From positions 1,251,637 to 1,315,636 of the forward strand of contig BCIM01000003.1 of the NCBI GenBank assembly GCA_039545315.1: a stretch of DNA of 64,000 nt, given 5' to 3'. Below the pieces are notes generated by a model, which worked only from the letters and a program-made list of their open reading frames with translations, searched no databases and was not told where the DNA came from. How positions within the stretch are numbered: position 1 is the stretch's first letter; each line of letters opens with the position of its first letter. Both the position numbers and the translations under genes were made by a program. The DNA is from Kondoa malvinella (Eukaryota; Basidiomycota; Agaricostilbomycetes; Agaricostilbales; Kondoaceae). This document shows, one piece after another, positions 23,587-31,941 of the stretch.

Positions 23587-24327
23587 CAGCTGCCTACATC
23601 TTTGCTCTCCGCTTGCGAACTCCGCCTGCGACTCGTACATTACAGACCAATTCACGCTCCACCTGTACCATGCTGAACTATCGCTCTTCTCTCGGCAATG
23701 CACGTCGGGTAAGCTACAGTGCTGGTCTGCTAATTGTACTTGCAGGACTATATTCTCTTGAGTACAGCCGGAGACAAGTCTTGTATCGAACAGCGGCTAA
23801 GGCGGGCGGATGCTGGAACGATAGCTTGTTGTGTTGTGTTGTCTTGACTTGACTGCTTTTGCGGAGACGAGAACGTCTCGAGGTCAAGAGCGGGTACGCC
23901 CTGTACTCCAAGCGTGTACGCCTGGAGGCATAGAAAGTGTATACACCTTGTCGGAGCTGACCAAAGAGACGAGCTATTGCAATGACTTTTCAAAGACTAT
24001 TGAGCAACTTGATGTTGCCTAGAGGCGTAGCTGGATTTGAGCATAAATCCACAGATATGGAGACAGAGAGCGTACCGCATGGGACTCCTATGTTCACCGT
24101 GGTCAGACGGGATCTCGCAGTCATGCGACAGACTCACTTTCTCGACAGAAGTAGCATGCTATTCGGTTTTGTATTAGAGGTCGGAGAAATCGTGGCATCG
24201 CTGTTGTTAAAGCTAACAGTAGACTGCTTGACACAGGTGCTGACGGCCGCGAGGTCCGTCATCAAATGACAGAAAAGCGTTGGGCAACAGAACCGGAGCA
24301 AATAAGGCGGGGAGCAAATAAAAGAGC

Positions 24328-24332
24328 AAAAA
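24328..24332 (-). terminator. Pol III terminator (T5) behind the tRNA-Trp-like gene
   Basis: On the minus strand five T residues follow the discriminator base of the tRNA-like gene after three bases, the usual place for RNA polymerase III termination. It supports the view that the tRNA gene is, or recently was, transcribed. Confidence 0.6.
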
Positions 24333-24335
24333 TCC

Positions 24336-24484
24336 TGAACCACATGTGATTTGAACACATAACCTTCTGGACGTTCTCCGATAAATCGGGTCGACTGGAA
24401 TCAGACCTGGCGGGAAATTGTGAGTCTAACTTCTACCGTCAGACATGATGATTAGCTTACGCGCTACCGTTGCGCCAGCGGTCC
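24336..24484 (-). tRNA. tRNA-Trp (CCA)-like gene with two interruptions
   Basis: On the minus strand the 5' acceptor strand GGACCGC pairs with GTGGTTC plus discriminator A. Then come TG, a D-arm GCGC-AACGGTA-GCGC typical of tRNA-Trp, an anticodon segment TCTGATTCCAG carrying CCA, variable AGGTT, and a T-arm ATGTG-TTCAAAT-CACAT. Removing 24406-24459 (54 nt) and 24372-24394 (23 nt) leaves exactly 72 nt. The 23-nt piece sits at the canonical 37/38 position and contains a CCGA-TTTA-TCGG hairpin. The 54-nt piece sits at 26/27, begins GTAAGC and ends CCGCCAG when phased by one base, so it looks like a spliceosomal intron. A mismatch at 31-39 (A-C) leaves room for a pseudogene. Confidence 0.6.
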
Positions 24485-24576
24485 CCGTCACTGCCACGGC
24501 ATCGTACCCGTTATAATGCAAAGTCAGAGGAGACGAGGCCGCGGAGAAAAAAGGAAAAAAAAAAGTTAAACGGTCA

Positions 24577-24620
24577 GATGTGCTTGCCAATCGAGAATAT
24601 CGTTCATCGTTCATCGTGCT
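24577..24620 (+). repeat. Dispersed repeat, copy 1 (core only)
   Basis: Core TTGCCAATCGAGAATATCG followed by a doubled CGTTCAT. The same core returns at 24907 and 25053. The flanks of this copy differ from the other two. Confidence 0.7.
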
Positions 24621-24840
24621 GTTCTCGAGTAATGGTCCGACGGGCAGAAAGAGACAGCAGTAGAGTTCCTTGCGCTTCACAATTGGAACATTACACAAGG
24701 TCTTTTACCAGTTCTAACAGCTGGAAGTTTTCCCTGTTCCTCTGGATCTGCAAGCTGGGCGCAACCCCAGTCAGAGTCATGCTACCTCTTCAGCGCCGCC
24801 TGCGGCTAGGTACTGCAAAGTATACGGATGCTGTAGAATC

Positions 24841-24941
24841 GGTGTGATTGGGCCGGGGCGGGATTTTGATCTTGTACCGAAGCTTCTCGCTATATGCTTG
24901 AAGCGATGCCAATCGAGAATATCGTTCATCGTTCATCGTGC
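24841..24941 (+). repeat. Dispersed repeat, copy 2
   Basis: About 100 bp: GGGCCGGGGCGGGATTTTG, then TTGTACCGAAGCTTCT, TATATGCTTGAAGCGA and the GCCAATCGAGAATATCG core with doubled CGTTCAT. About 80-85% identical to copy 3, which lies 146 bp downstream. Confidence 0.75.
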
Positions 24942-24984
24942 GGAAATGGTAGAGGGGAAGGCCATAGACTGTGCGCGAGGAGGG

Positions 24985-25085
24985 TGGAGTGATAGGGCCG
25001 GAGTGGGATATTTAGTCTTGTACCGAAGCTTCTAGCCATATGCTGAAAGCGATGCCAATCGAGAATATCGTTCATTGTTCATCTC
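24985..25085 (+). repeat. Dispersed repeat, copy 3
   Basis: Diverged copy of the unit at 24841 (GGGCCGGAGTGGGATATTTA, TTGTACCGAAGCTTCT, then the same core with CGTTCAT-TGTTCAT). It abuts the retroelement-like relic, so the repeats may be remains of its end or target region (inference). Confidence 0.75.
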
Positions 25086-25402
25086 TCAAGCCTAGCCTGG
25101 GCAAATGCAAGCTTGTGTCCGGTACTGCACTTCGAACCCTAACCGGAGAAGATATCGACGCGAAAGCAAAGACGAAGCAAAGGAACCTCACGAGATCGCT
25201 CCGCCAAAACTCTGGATTTTGCGATGAAGTAGAAACGGAGCGCCACCTCTTTGTAGAATGCAAACGTTTGTAGACCTTCACAATCAAGAACAGCAAAGAA
25301 ATCAAGCGACTCCCAAAGATTGAAAAAGCAGAAGAAGACGAAAAATCGGCTCTAACAGATGATCAGCTTGACCTTCTGTATTACACAGATACTCACACAT
25401 GA
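25040..25402 (+). pseudogene. Relic resembling the C-terminal Cys/His region of a retroelement protein
   Basis: An open frame ending ... LRQNSGFCDEVETERHLFVE-CKRL is stopped by TAG at 25271-25273. The same frame then continues for 43 codons (TFTIKNSKEIKRLPKIEKAE ... DDQLDLLYYTDTHT) to TGA 25402. The C-x-x-x-ETxxHLFxEC pattern resembles the zinc-binding segment that ends many non-LTR reverse transcriptases. There is no start context, no reverse-transcriptase core motif and an in-frame stop, so I read it as a decayed fragment. The family assignment is inference from a short motif. Confidence 0.4.
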
Positions 25403-26504
25403 GTCCTCCTGAAATGATGAAAAATGCAGGTCGTGAAAGGGCTTTACATCATCAACAGCTCACATCTTCGAATGCAGAGAGCAGACTTAGAGAAGGTGGA
25501 AAACAGCCGGCGAAATGTGAGAAACGGCAGAGGGACACACCATAGACAGTGTCTGCCAGGCGAGCGCGGCCTTGGTGTAGAAAGCATCAAGAACCAACTC
25601 GACCGATTGGCAGAGCTTCGTGATGTCGCTGCCCTAGCGCTAGAGAAGTGATAGAGGTATACTGCTCGCGACTCGATCAAATAGGCCGATCGCGAGAAAG
25701 TCTGAAGTTTGAGGGCATGCGATGTCCGCGAAAGCTGCACGCTCGCAAATATTCGCCGAATTTTACTATCAACGGAGCGAACCATGACATGACAAGACTG
25801 ATAGACGACGAGCAACTACTGCAGAAGACGAGAGTAGAGAAGCGAAGAAAGGAAGGAGAGCCTGGAAAGGCAGAGATTGGCTCGGACTCGGAGGAGGAGC
25901 AGCAGACAAATGACTTGCTCAGATGCCTCCGAGCCTGGCGTGATACTGCGTATGGAGCCGACTGCTAGGCAGCTATAGCCTAGTGCAGTGGAGCTTCATT
26001 GCTCCGTCGTCTGCTATCGGGTAGAAGTCCCGCTGCATGCTTGTCGCGCAACCGTGACAAGCGCAACAATGCAACAATTCTCCATAGAGAACCTTTGCTT
26101 TGACTACTGCCCAATCGAGAGGACTGAACTCTTCCAGGTGCTGTCCGCTGTGCTCTAGAGACGACGCGTCGATATCAAGGATATGTCGACTCATGCATAT
26201 GACCCGACGTCCAGCTGTTTGTGATACCTCGCTTTGAGCCACGACTATGCAAATCAGATATCATGCTATCCATCGAGGACACGATACGCCCAAGAACCTT
26301 GCTCGTCGAAGGTCGCTCTTTTGCCCAGAAGCCCTTTGTTCTTCAGCTCATCACTGGCGTCGCTCAAGCCTATCTTTCTCTTCCAGAGCTCACGATTGAT
26401 TTTCCGTGCTGACCTATTTGCCTCGTCGACATTGGCCATATCGAGCTCGCTTCAATCCAAATTACCCGTCCTTCTTTCTTAGCTTTACTCTCAAATACCC
26501 AAGC
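25403..26504. other. Gene-poor region with short polar ORFs
   Basis: Two adjacent short plus-strand frames (25424-25651 and 25648-25968) encode polar, Lys/Glu-rich sequence (VESIKNQLDRLAELRDVAAL; KTRVEKRRKEGEPGKAE). They overlap at ATGA, but neither shows a conserved domain, and their setting next to the relic suggests decayed mobile-element sequence. From 25970 to 26504 I see nothing; the last 60 bp are CT-rich promoter-like DNA of the next gene. Confidence 0.35.
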
Positions 26505-27180
26505 ATGGCGATGATAACCGGGTCTCGCAATGCTAGGCAACCTGTCAAGGCTAGAGCAACGACATTTCGCGAGGAAATCATAGAGCTGCTTGAGAGCAAG
26601 GATAAAGAGGCGCTCAACGACACCGAATGGCCATTACTGGCCAATTGCTTCATCAACTATCTTCGAAACCTCAGACCGAAACGTCCTGACGACGCGACTA
26701 AAGCTGCAAATGCAATTATTTTCTTGCGAGTAAGAAAAATGTTTCTGCTCATTGACCATCGACTAACCCTCGGGCAGGCCTTCTGTCGGGACGTTCAGAT
26801 CCCTGAGAGCATCAAGAAGCTATCACTAGAAGAGCACAATATGGTCATGAAGGAGTACCTTGTCTTGCATTTTTCGACAACATCGGCTTTATATTCATCT
26901 GGATCGTGGGCGCAAGCAGCTATCGACCTCTGTCAGAGACTTCGTAGGGAAATCATAGAAGCTCGGGAGTGCGTAAACTTTCGGTCTCCCGCTCGTCTAG
27001 TATTCTGATCTCTCATATAGGCTTGCACCCTTTCTTGTGACAGTCAACGCAATCCTGGCCCATAAAAAGTCTTTGGCAGTCTCATCAAATGAAACCCACC
27101 TAGTAAAGCAATATCGTGCCGCGGGAGCTTCAGCACCGAAAGCTGTTTTGAAACTGATGACTGCAAGGAAGGGCGGTTAA
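26505..27180 (+). CDS. Hypothetical helical protein
   Basis: Not recognised. ATG 26505 begins MAMITGSRNARQPVKARATT. Introns near 26731-26778 (donor gtaaga) and 26969-27019 (donor gtgcgt) keep one frame to TAA 27180, giving about 190 residues. The sequence is mostly alpha-helical: FREEIIELLESKDKEALND, WPLLANCFINYLRNL, SIKKLSLEEHNMVMKEYLVL, AAIDLCQRLRREIIEARE, PFLVTVNAILAHKKSLA, and a basic tail KAVLKLMTARKGG. No signal peptide, membrane span or known motif. The regular splice sites and balanced composition support a real gene. Confidence 0.6.
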
Positions 27181-27602
27181 TCATTGGTATGCTGCCTCAC
27201 ATCAAACCATCTGGACTGCGGCTGACAACACTTCAGGAAGACGGACAAGCATCTTAGAGCAATCATGCAATTCTCCTCTATGTTTCCGTGCTTTGCACAG
27301 CTCATGGCTTTTGCCTTGTAATACACAATACGTATGCGCTGATTTACCATCTCAGCGTCCATTCATCAAGCTGTCTGACTTGCTGACTTGCTCCTGACGC
27401 GTAATGACCACTTCAACATTACCCCGTGTTTGAATTCCAATATGAAGCTTCTGAAAGCTCAACATAAGATCGCGTCTACTCAGTCAGCCACAATCAGCTT
27501 TTCGTAGCATACAAAGACACATTGAGCTTTACAACAAGTCGAGAACATGTTCACCCTGGACAGCTTAGTGTCCGACGTCCAACATCGTAGAGACCGAATT
27601 GG
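27181..27602. other. Intergenic
   Basis: 422 bp between two plus-strand genes. No ORF, RNA or repeat that I can support. Confidence 0.5.
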
Positions 27603-28459
27603 ATGTCAGCATGGGCTAGCTTCGATGACTTGCCCACCGAGGTGAGATATCTGGCCATGTCGTAAGGAAGTCGCTCATGCGCATCATCAGCTCATTTTGG
27701 AGATCCATCTGCTTTCCTGCTCTTCTGCTCTACCCTGTTTGAACAAGCACTATGCAGCAATCTTTCGATCAGCCTCAGACTCTTATCGCATGGAATACCT
27801 GAGGCGAAAAGTCAAAACGAGAGACTCGAGTAAAATGCTAGAACGAGCTACACGCTTTCCGCTATGCACTTTGGACATCTTGGAGAAGCTTTATAGCACC
27901 TTGGACAAGACCAACAACAGATCTTTCCCTATGCCGAGAAGGTTCTTTAAGCATCTCTCTTCGGAAAGCGATTCTCCTTTGCCTGACTTCAAATACATAC
28001 AAGCGCTGCTAAACTATGGTGCATACGTTAACGCTCATCAAGGGTTTGCCGTCTACTCCGCGGTCAACGCAGACAATATGGAACTCTTGGAACTTCTCTA
28101 TACCAAGATAATCGACCCGAATCTCAATCAAGGGGTTGCTTTAAAGACGGCTGTGAAGCAGAATAATAAGCGGATGGTAGAATATATATTGGAGGCTTCA
28201 AGCGATAAGGAACGTTTCAATCTACCAATTATGAATTCTGTCAAAACAGCTGCCTTGCGTATAGCAGCTCAAGGTTAGTTTCATCTGCTTTAGATCACAG
28301 TCCCATTCTGATACAGAATCCTAGGCGGACATTGGGATATCTTTGACCTGCTCATTGCTGATGGTATGTTGTCCAGTAAAGGTTGTACGGTGGGCTGAGA
28401 TCGCAAGCAAAGGCGCTGAACCCGATATCAAGACGTTGCAACTCATGCCTAGCGACTGA
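27603..28459 (+). CDS. F-box-like / ankyrin-repeat protein
   Basis: The short first exon MSAWASFDDLPTE joins LILEIHLLSCSSALPCLNKH-YAAIF, an F-box-like N-terminus (LPxE-x-x-x-x-I, later L-N-K) that would bind Skp1 in an SCF ubiquitin ligase. Ankyrin-type repeats follow: FKYIQALLNYGAYVNAHQG, AVYSAVNADNMELLELLY, GVALKTAVKQNNKRMVEYIL, TAALRIAAQGGHWDIFDLLIAD-G, and the end AEPDIKTLQLMPSD. Four exons; the last two junctions (GG in AAQGGHW and DGAEPD) are fixed by ankyrin periodicity. Length is about 235 residues. Substrate unknown; the F-box assignment is less sure than the repeats. Confidence 0.7.
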
Positions 28460-28803
28460 TGGCTTCGCAAAACGTCAAGAGTGTAGCAGCAAGGACGATT
28501 GTCTATCCAAGACCTCGTTCCGACTCACTTCTATCACCAAGAATTCTTGAGGCGATGATGGTCAGTTCAGTTGACATTGTATCAACTTTCGCAAGGTATG
28601 CGGGATCATTGTTCTGTTCGTTCACTTCATTGACATCTTCCTTGCCAGAGTATGCAAGCCGCTCTTGGATCCGGTACCAGAGAAGTAGCAGGGCTGTATC
28701 TAGTAGGGTTCGTTGAGGCGTGCGCGTGAATCCGGCAGACGCGGCAAGGCAATGAGGCAATGATGCGTTTGTTCGGGTCGAATATCTCTTGCATAAAACC
28801 ACC
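28460..28803. other. Intergenic
   Basis: 344 bp. Short open frames occur on both strands but none looks conserved or has matching splice sites. Confidence 0.45.
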
Positions 28804-29828
28804 ATGAGTTTCAAACAAGACAAGACTAATGTCGGGTCGCTTCCTGGACCTGCTGCAATGATAGCTACGCGACTTGCAGACCCGCTGTTGCAACACTACC
28901 TCTTGACAAGTGGCCTTGCAGCAAAAGGGCTCTCAGCTATTGGCATACGCTCCGCTGCTTTCACAGTCAAGACCATTACTGGATCAGCTGCTGATCGGCT
29001 TTCTATTGGCGGTCTCAATGAGCAAACCAGTCTGGTTCTGGCAATGATGGGATTAGCGAGCGCTAGACATGTTTGTCGTTCTGCCTTGCGCGGCACCGAA
29101 CTGATACTTGTTCGGATAGGTCTACTGGACGACTGTGACTAGAGGCTACTACTTTCCTCTTGGTGCAGGCTTGGGCGTCGGTATCTACGTGCGTTGATTC
29201 CGACAAAGCTGATCTACTGGAGCTCACTTCCCATCTGTAGAATGCCATCCTGTCCACTTTCAACACCCTCGTGCTAGTCTACCAAGTCTCTCGCTTCCCT
29301 CTCGAAGCGCAATCGTTGGGCTGGAAGCAATACGTCGGCGCTGGTCTCTTTGCGCTGGGCATGGCTTTAGAGTTCGGCTCGGAGGAAACTCGTCGTCAGT
29401 TCAAGGCCAAGCCAGAGAACAAGGGCAAAGTCGACAGCACCGGTCTCTTTGGTGTCGTTCGTCATCCCAATTATGCAGGTACGTGTGCAATGCCCAGCTG
29501 TTCACTGCGTACTTATGGCGTTGGCGTCCATAGGATACGCTCTTTGGCGCACTGGGATAACTCTCGCTACTGGCAATATGACGTGCGTGTGTCCATGCAG
29601 AGGGGCTCAAAAGGCTAATCATTGAGATTAGCGCAACTGTTGCCATGTTCTTGGGTCAAATTGGCTTCTTTTCTCTGTCTATCCCGGCGTTGGCCAACGA
29701 CATGCAAGACAGATACCGAGAGAAATGGACTGTGAGTTCTGCCTACTACGCCTCGGCCCAAGATCTGAACGACGGCGCAGGTTTACACACAACAAGTCCC
29801 ATACAAGCTGATCCCTGGCATTTACTGA
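28804..29828 (+). CDS. DUF1295 / steroid-reductase-like membrane protein
   Basis: Multi-span membrane protein of the DUF1295 family (3-oxo-5-alpha-steroid 4-dehydrogenase / isoprenylcysteine methyltransferase-like fold). Exons read MSFKQDKTNVGSLPGPAAMI, NEQTSLVLAMMGLASARH, VYWTTVTRGYYFPLGAGLGV, ILSTFNTLVLVYQVSRFP, YVGAGLFALGMALEFGSEET, GLFGVVRHPNYAGYALWRTG, SATVAMFLGQIGFFSLSIPA and DRYREKWTVYTQQVPYKLIP-GIY. The VRHPNYAG-Y block and the C-terminal EKW...Y...VPYKLIPGIY are the family signature, likely for cofactor binding. Five or so introns. Position 28804 is the first ATG that fits; the substrate is unknown. Confidence 0.8.
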
Positions 29829-30357
29829 AAGCGCGAGAAGTGCTAGTATGGACTATTACCATGCATCAATATATCGCAAAGGCAAACTCGAAGCCAACCA
29901 ATCCCTCAAGCGCTGCAACATGGCAGTTTTGCCTCTGCTCGGATCTTCTATCTAGGTCTCTGCCTTGACCACATCGGTATGCAGAGTCGGCCGGGTGACT
30001 GTACAAGAGAAGAAGCATACACAGCAGACGCGTGGCTCTTTTGTTCAGCTCCCTCTTTTCTATCTTTGCGCTCGGTACCTGCCTCGCTTCTATACATACT
30101 CATCTGCTCTTCCTGGTCTTCAACGCGTCTATGCTTCGGCTACAGCGCGAGTCTGGCACAGGCTGACGAGACAAAAGATAAGACCAACGGTTTTGCAATC
30201 GGCCCACGCGTTTTGTTGTGTTTTGATCCATCGCGCTTTGCATTCCTTCGCTTCTTCTTCCGCAACCAGTCACTCTTTCAATCAAGCTTAATTTCAACAA
30301 TAACCAGTCCACTCATTTAACACCTTCACACTCGTTTCAACTCTAACCAAAAAAAAA
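29829..30357. other. Intergenic / promoter of the small secreted protein
   Basis: 529 bp. The right part is CT-rich and is followed by an A-tract (nine A) directly before the ATG at 30358, a favourable start context in fungi and a sign of strong expression. No other feature was seen. Confidence 0.45.
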
Positions 30358-31184
30358 ATGCTCTTCAAATTCGCGTCGCTCGTGCCTTTCCTCGCCATCA
30401 GCGCTATCGCTGCCAACATCAGCGTTCGAGCCCCTAAGGATAACTCTCAGCTCACTTGCGGCGAGGGAACTGCGGATGACTTCAACACAGGATTGTCTGT
30501 CTTGTCTTATTCAGCTGCTGCGATTGGCTGATGTTTGCATTCGCGACTGCTTAGCAATGATGGCAACAATGACGCTTTCAACGATGGCTTCCAATACGCT
30601 ACTACAAGCGGCAGGGCGCCTGATGTGTATAACGGCGCTTTCAATGACGGTGTAGTTGCGTGAGTCGAGGAGAAATTGCTTGGTGGCAGCTCTGAATCTG
30701 CTTTCTACAGCGGTCAGACTGGCAGCGGCTTCATGTCACCTGCGCCATATGTGATCCCCATTGATGCTATGGATGCTCCTTCCCGCACTGCGTATGTCGC
30801 ATTTCTCTAAGCCCGCTTACCCTGACTGACACGACTGTCACTCAGCACTACATGCAATGACATGTACAACATGGGTTACGCTTCCGTGAGTCTGCAGCTC
30901 TATAGTAGCCAGATTGAGGCTCATCGCTCATGATTGCCTCAGGGATACACTGCTACCAGACAAGACGAGGGCTACAACGCTGCTCTACAAGCTGCCTACC
31001 GCCAAGGTTTCAACGCAGGTTACGCTACTGTCGACGGTGCTCCTCCAGCACCCTCTGGTGGATTCCAACGCCGCATGCGCGAAGTGAGCATCTTTCCTCT
31101 TTTCCCCTATATGCGTTCTTAACCTCGTTTCAACAGCGCCGGGCCGTCCACAAGATCCTAGCCGATCACCAGGAAGTCTGGTAG
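30358..31184 (+). CDS. Small secreted protein with Asn-Gly/aromatic repeats (effector-like)
   Basis: Unknown secreted protein of about 190 residues. The N-terminal MLFKFASLVPFLAISAIAAN is a signal peptide. The mature chain repeats a motif of aromatic plus N/D-x-G-F/Y/V: NDAFNDGFQYATT, VYNGAFNDGVVA, MYNMGYAS, DEGYNAALQAAYRQGFNAGY. It ends with dibasic clusters (QRRMRERR), which resemble Kex2 processing sites, before AVHKILADHQEVW. Two Cys are visible (LTCGEG, TTCNDM), perhaps one disulfide. Five introns of about 50 nt. Small size, export signal and lack of a known domain are what one sees in candidate effectors or cell-surface peptides; the role is inference. Confidence 0.7.
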
Positions 31185-31611
31185 ATGTCTACACTTCCTT
31201 CTTCCCACCGTACCAACATGATCAAAATTACGACTTGACGACTAGAGAATATACTGACGGGCTTATAGTATAAGTAACAGGGTATTTCTGTAATAACACC
31301 AGGGCTTTATAGTAGCTTGAACCAAAGCTGTTTAAACACCTTTGCCTTCTGTCCGCGCTGGTCAACTTGCCTTGCCTTGACACTTCGATCTCGCTGATCC
31401 TGACGCAATTCCTTGACTAACGACGCTGCACACAAGCAATCTTATCTCTTCTATTAGTTACATCATGGCAAGCTAGCAGCTCTGCGGCGAAACTACATTC
31501 TGACGCATATTTCCAGTCAGTAGGCAGACCAGCCAATAACTTTGGCTCGATCATCGCAAGTGCTCCAGGTAAAGCTCTACCAGATCCTTGTATAAGTACA
31601 GCTGACATCAG
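31185..31611. other. Spacer expected to hold the first exon of COX19
   Basis: 427 bp without an assigned gene. The COX19 frame stays open leftward to about 31428 but contains no ATG, so its first exon or start must be here or the model is incomplete. A 63-codon minus-strand ORF (31417-31608) also covers it and was not accepted. Confidence 0.35.
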
Positions 31612-31929
31612 AGATGGGGCAGACCGCGGATCCTTTCCTCTCGATCACGATGGTAAAAGCTTGTCGTGCCCTTCAAAGTCTCTTTCTCAAATCCTCCTTT
31701 TAGGCGAATGCAAAGAATTCATGAAGAAATACTTGATCTGCTTGAAAGCCAACAAGAATGATAATGGCAAATGCAGAGAGTTGGGTAAAGATTATCTAGG
31801 TTGTCGAATGGACAAGTTTCGTTGAATCCCTTTAATCTTCAACGTTTAACTGATGCACATGGTCACAGAGGTCTGATGGAACGAGTCGCATGGGAAGATT
31901 TAGGCTTTGCAGAACCTAAACCGAAATAG
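31612..31929 (+). CDS. COX19: Cytochrome c oxidase assembly protein COX19 (start unresolved)
   Basis: Twin CX9C protein of the mitochondrial intermembrane space needed for copper delivery to cytochrome c oxidase; imported by the Mia40 route. Three exon pieces give [57 protein letters not shown]. Both CX9C pairs are intact: [10 protein letters not shown] and [11 protein letters not shown]. Introns near 31652-31703 and 31815-31868 are fixed by the conserved frame. The frame upstream of [10 protein letters not shown] has no ATG; the ATG at 31614 is in the wrong frame. A short 5' exon must lie upstream. The stop at 31929 is 12 bp from the convergent DCP1 stop. Confidence 0.85.
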
Positions 31930-31941
31930 TTTCCCTGCCCG

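Larger units (their letters stand above)
22376..24335. other. Gene-poor stretch, mostly unassigned
   Basis: Almost 2 kb in which I can support only one weak minus-strand gene model (22870-23357), a 29-bp tandem duplication at 23529-23586, and the end of an interrupted tRNA. A CT-rich tract at 23480-23660 leads into ATG 23670, whose first exon (MLNYRSSLGNARR) is followed by a canonical donor, but no downstream exon looks conserved, so it is not called. Confidence 0.4.

Noticed and set aside
23982..24269. 95-codon plus-strand ORF next to the tRNA
   Set aside because: No ATG context of note, no homology signal, no matching introns; likely chance.
25985..26060. Possible second tRNA (CGGG-loop-CCCG hairpin)
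   Set aside because: The loop is not a T-psi-C sequence, and no D-arm or acceptor pairing is present.
28503..28823. Minus-strand ORF of 106 codons
   Set aside because: Lies in the spacer and across the start of the DUF1295 gene; no conserved residues.
31417..31608. 63-codon minus-strand ORF with Cys residues opposite the COX19 5' region, suggestive of a CHCH protein
   Set aside because: The Cys spacing is C-x8-C, not C-x9-C, the second Cys pair is incomplete, and no splice solution gives a credible C-terminus.
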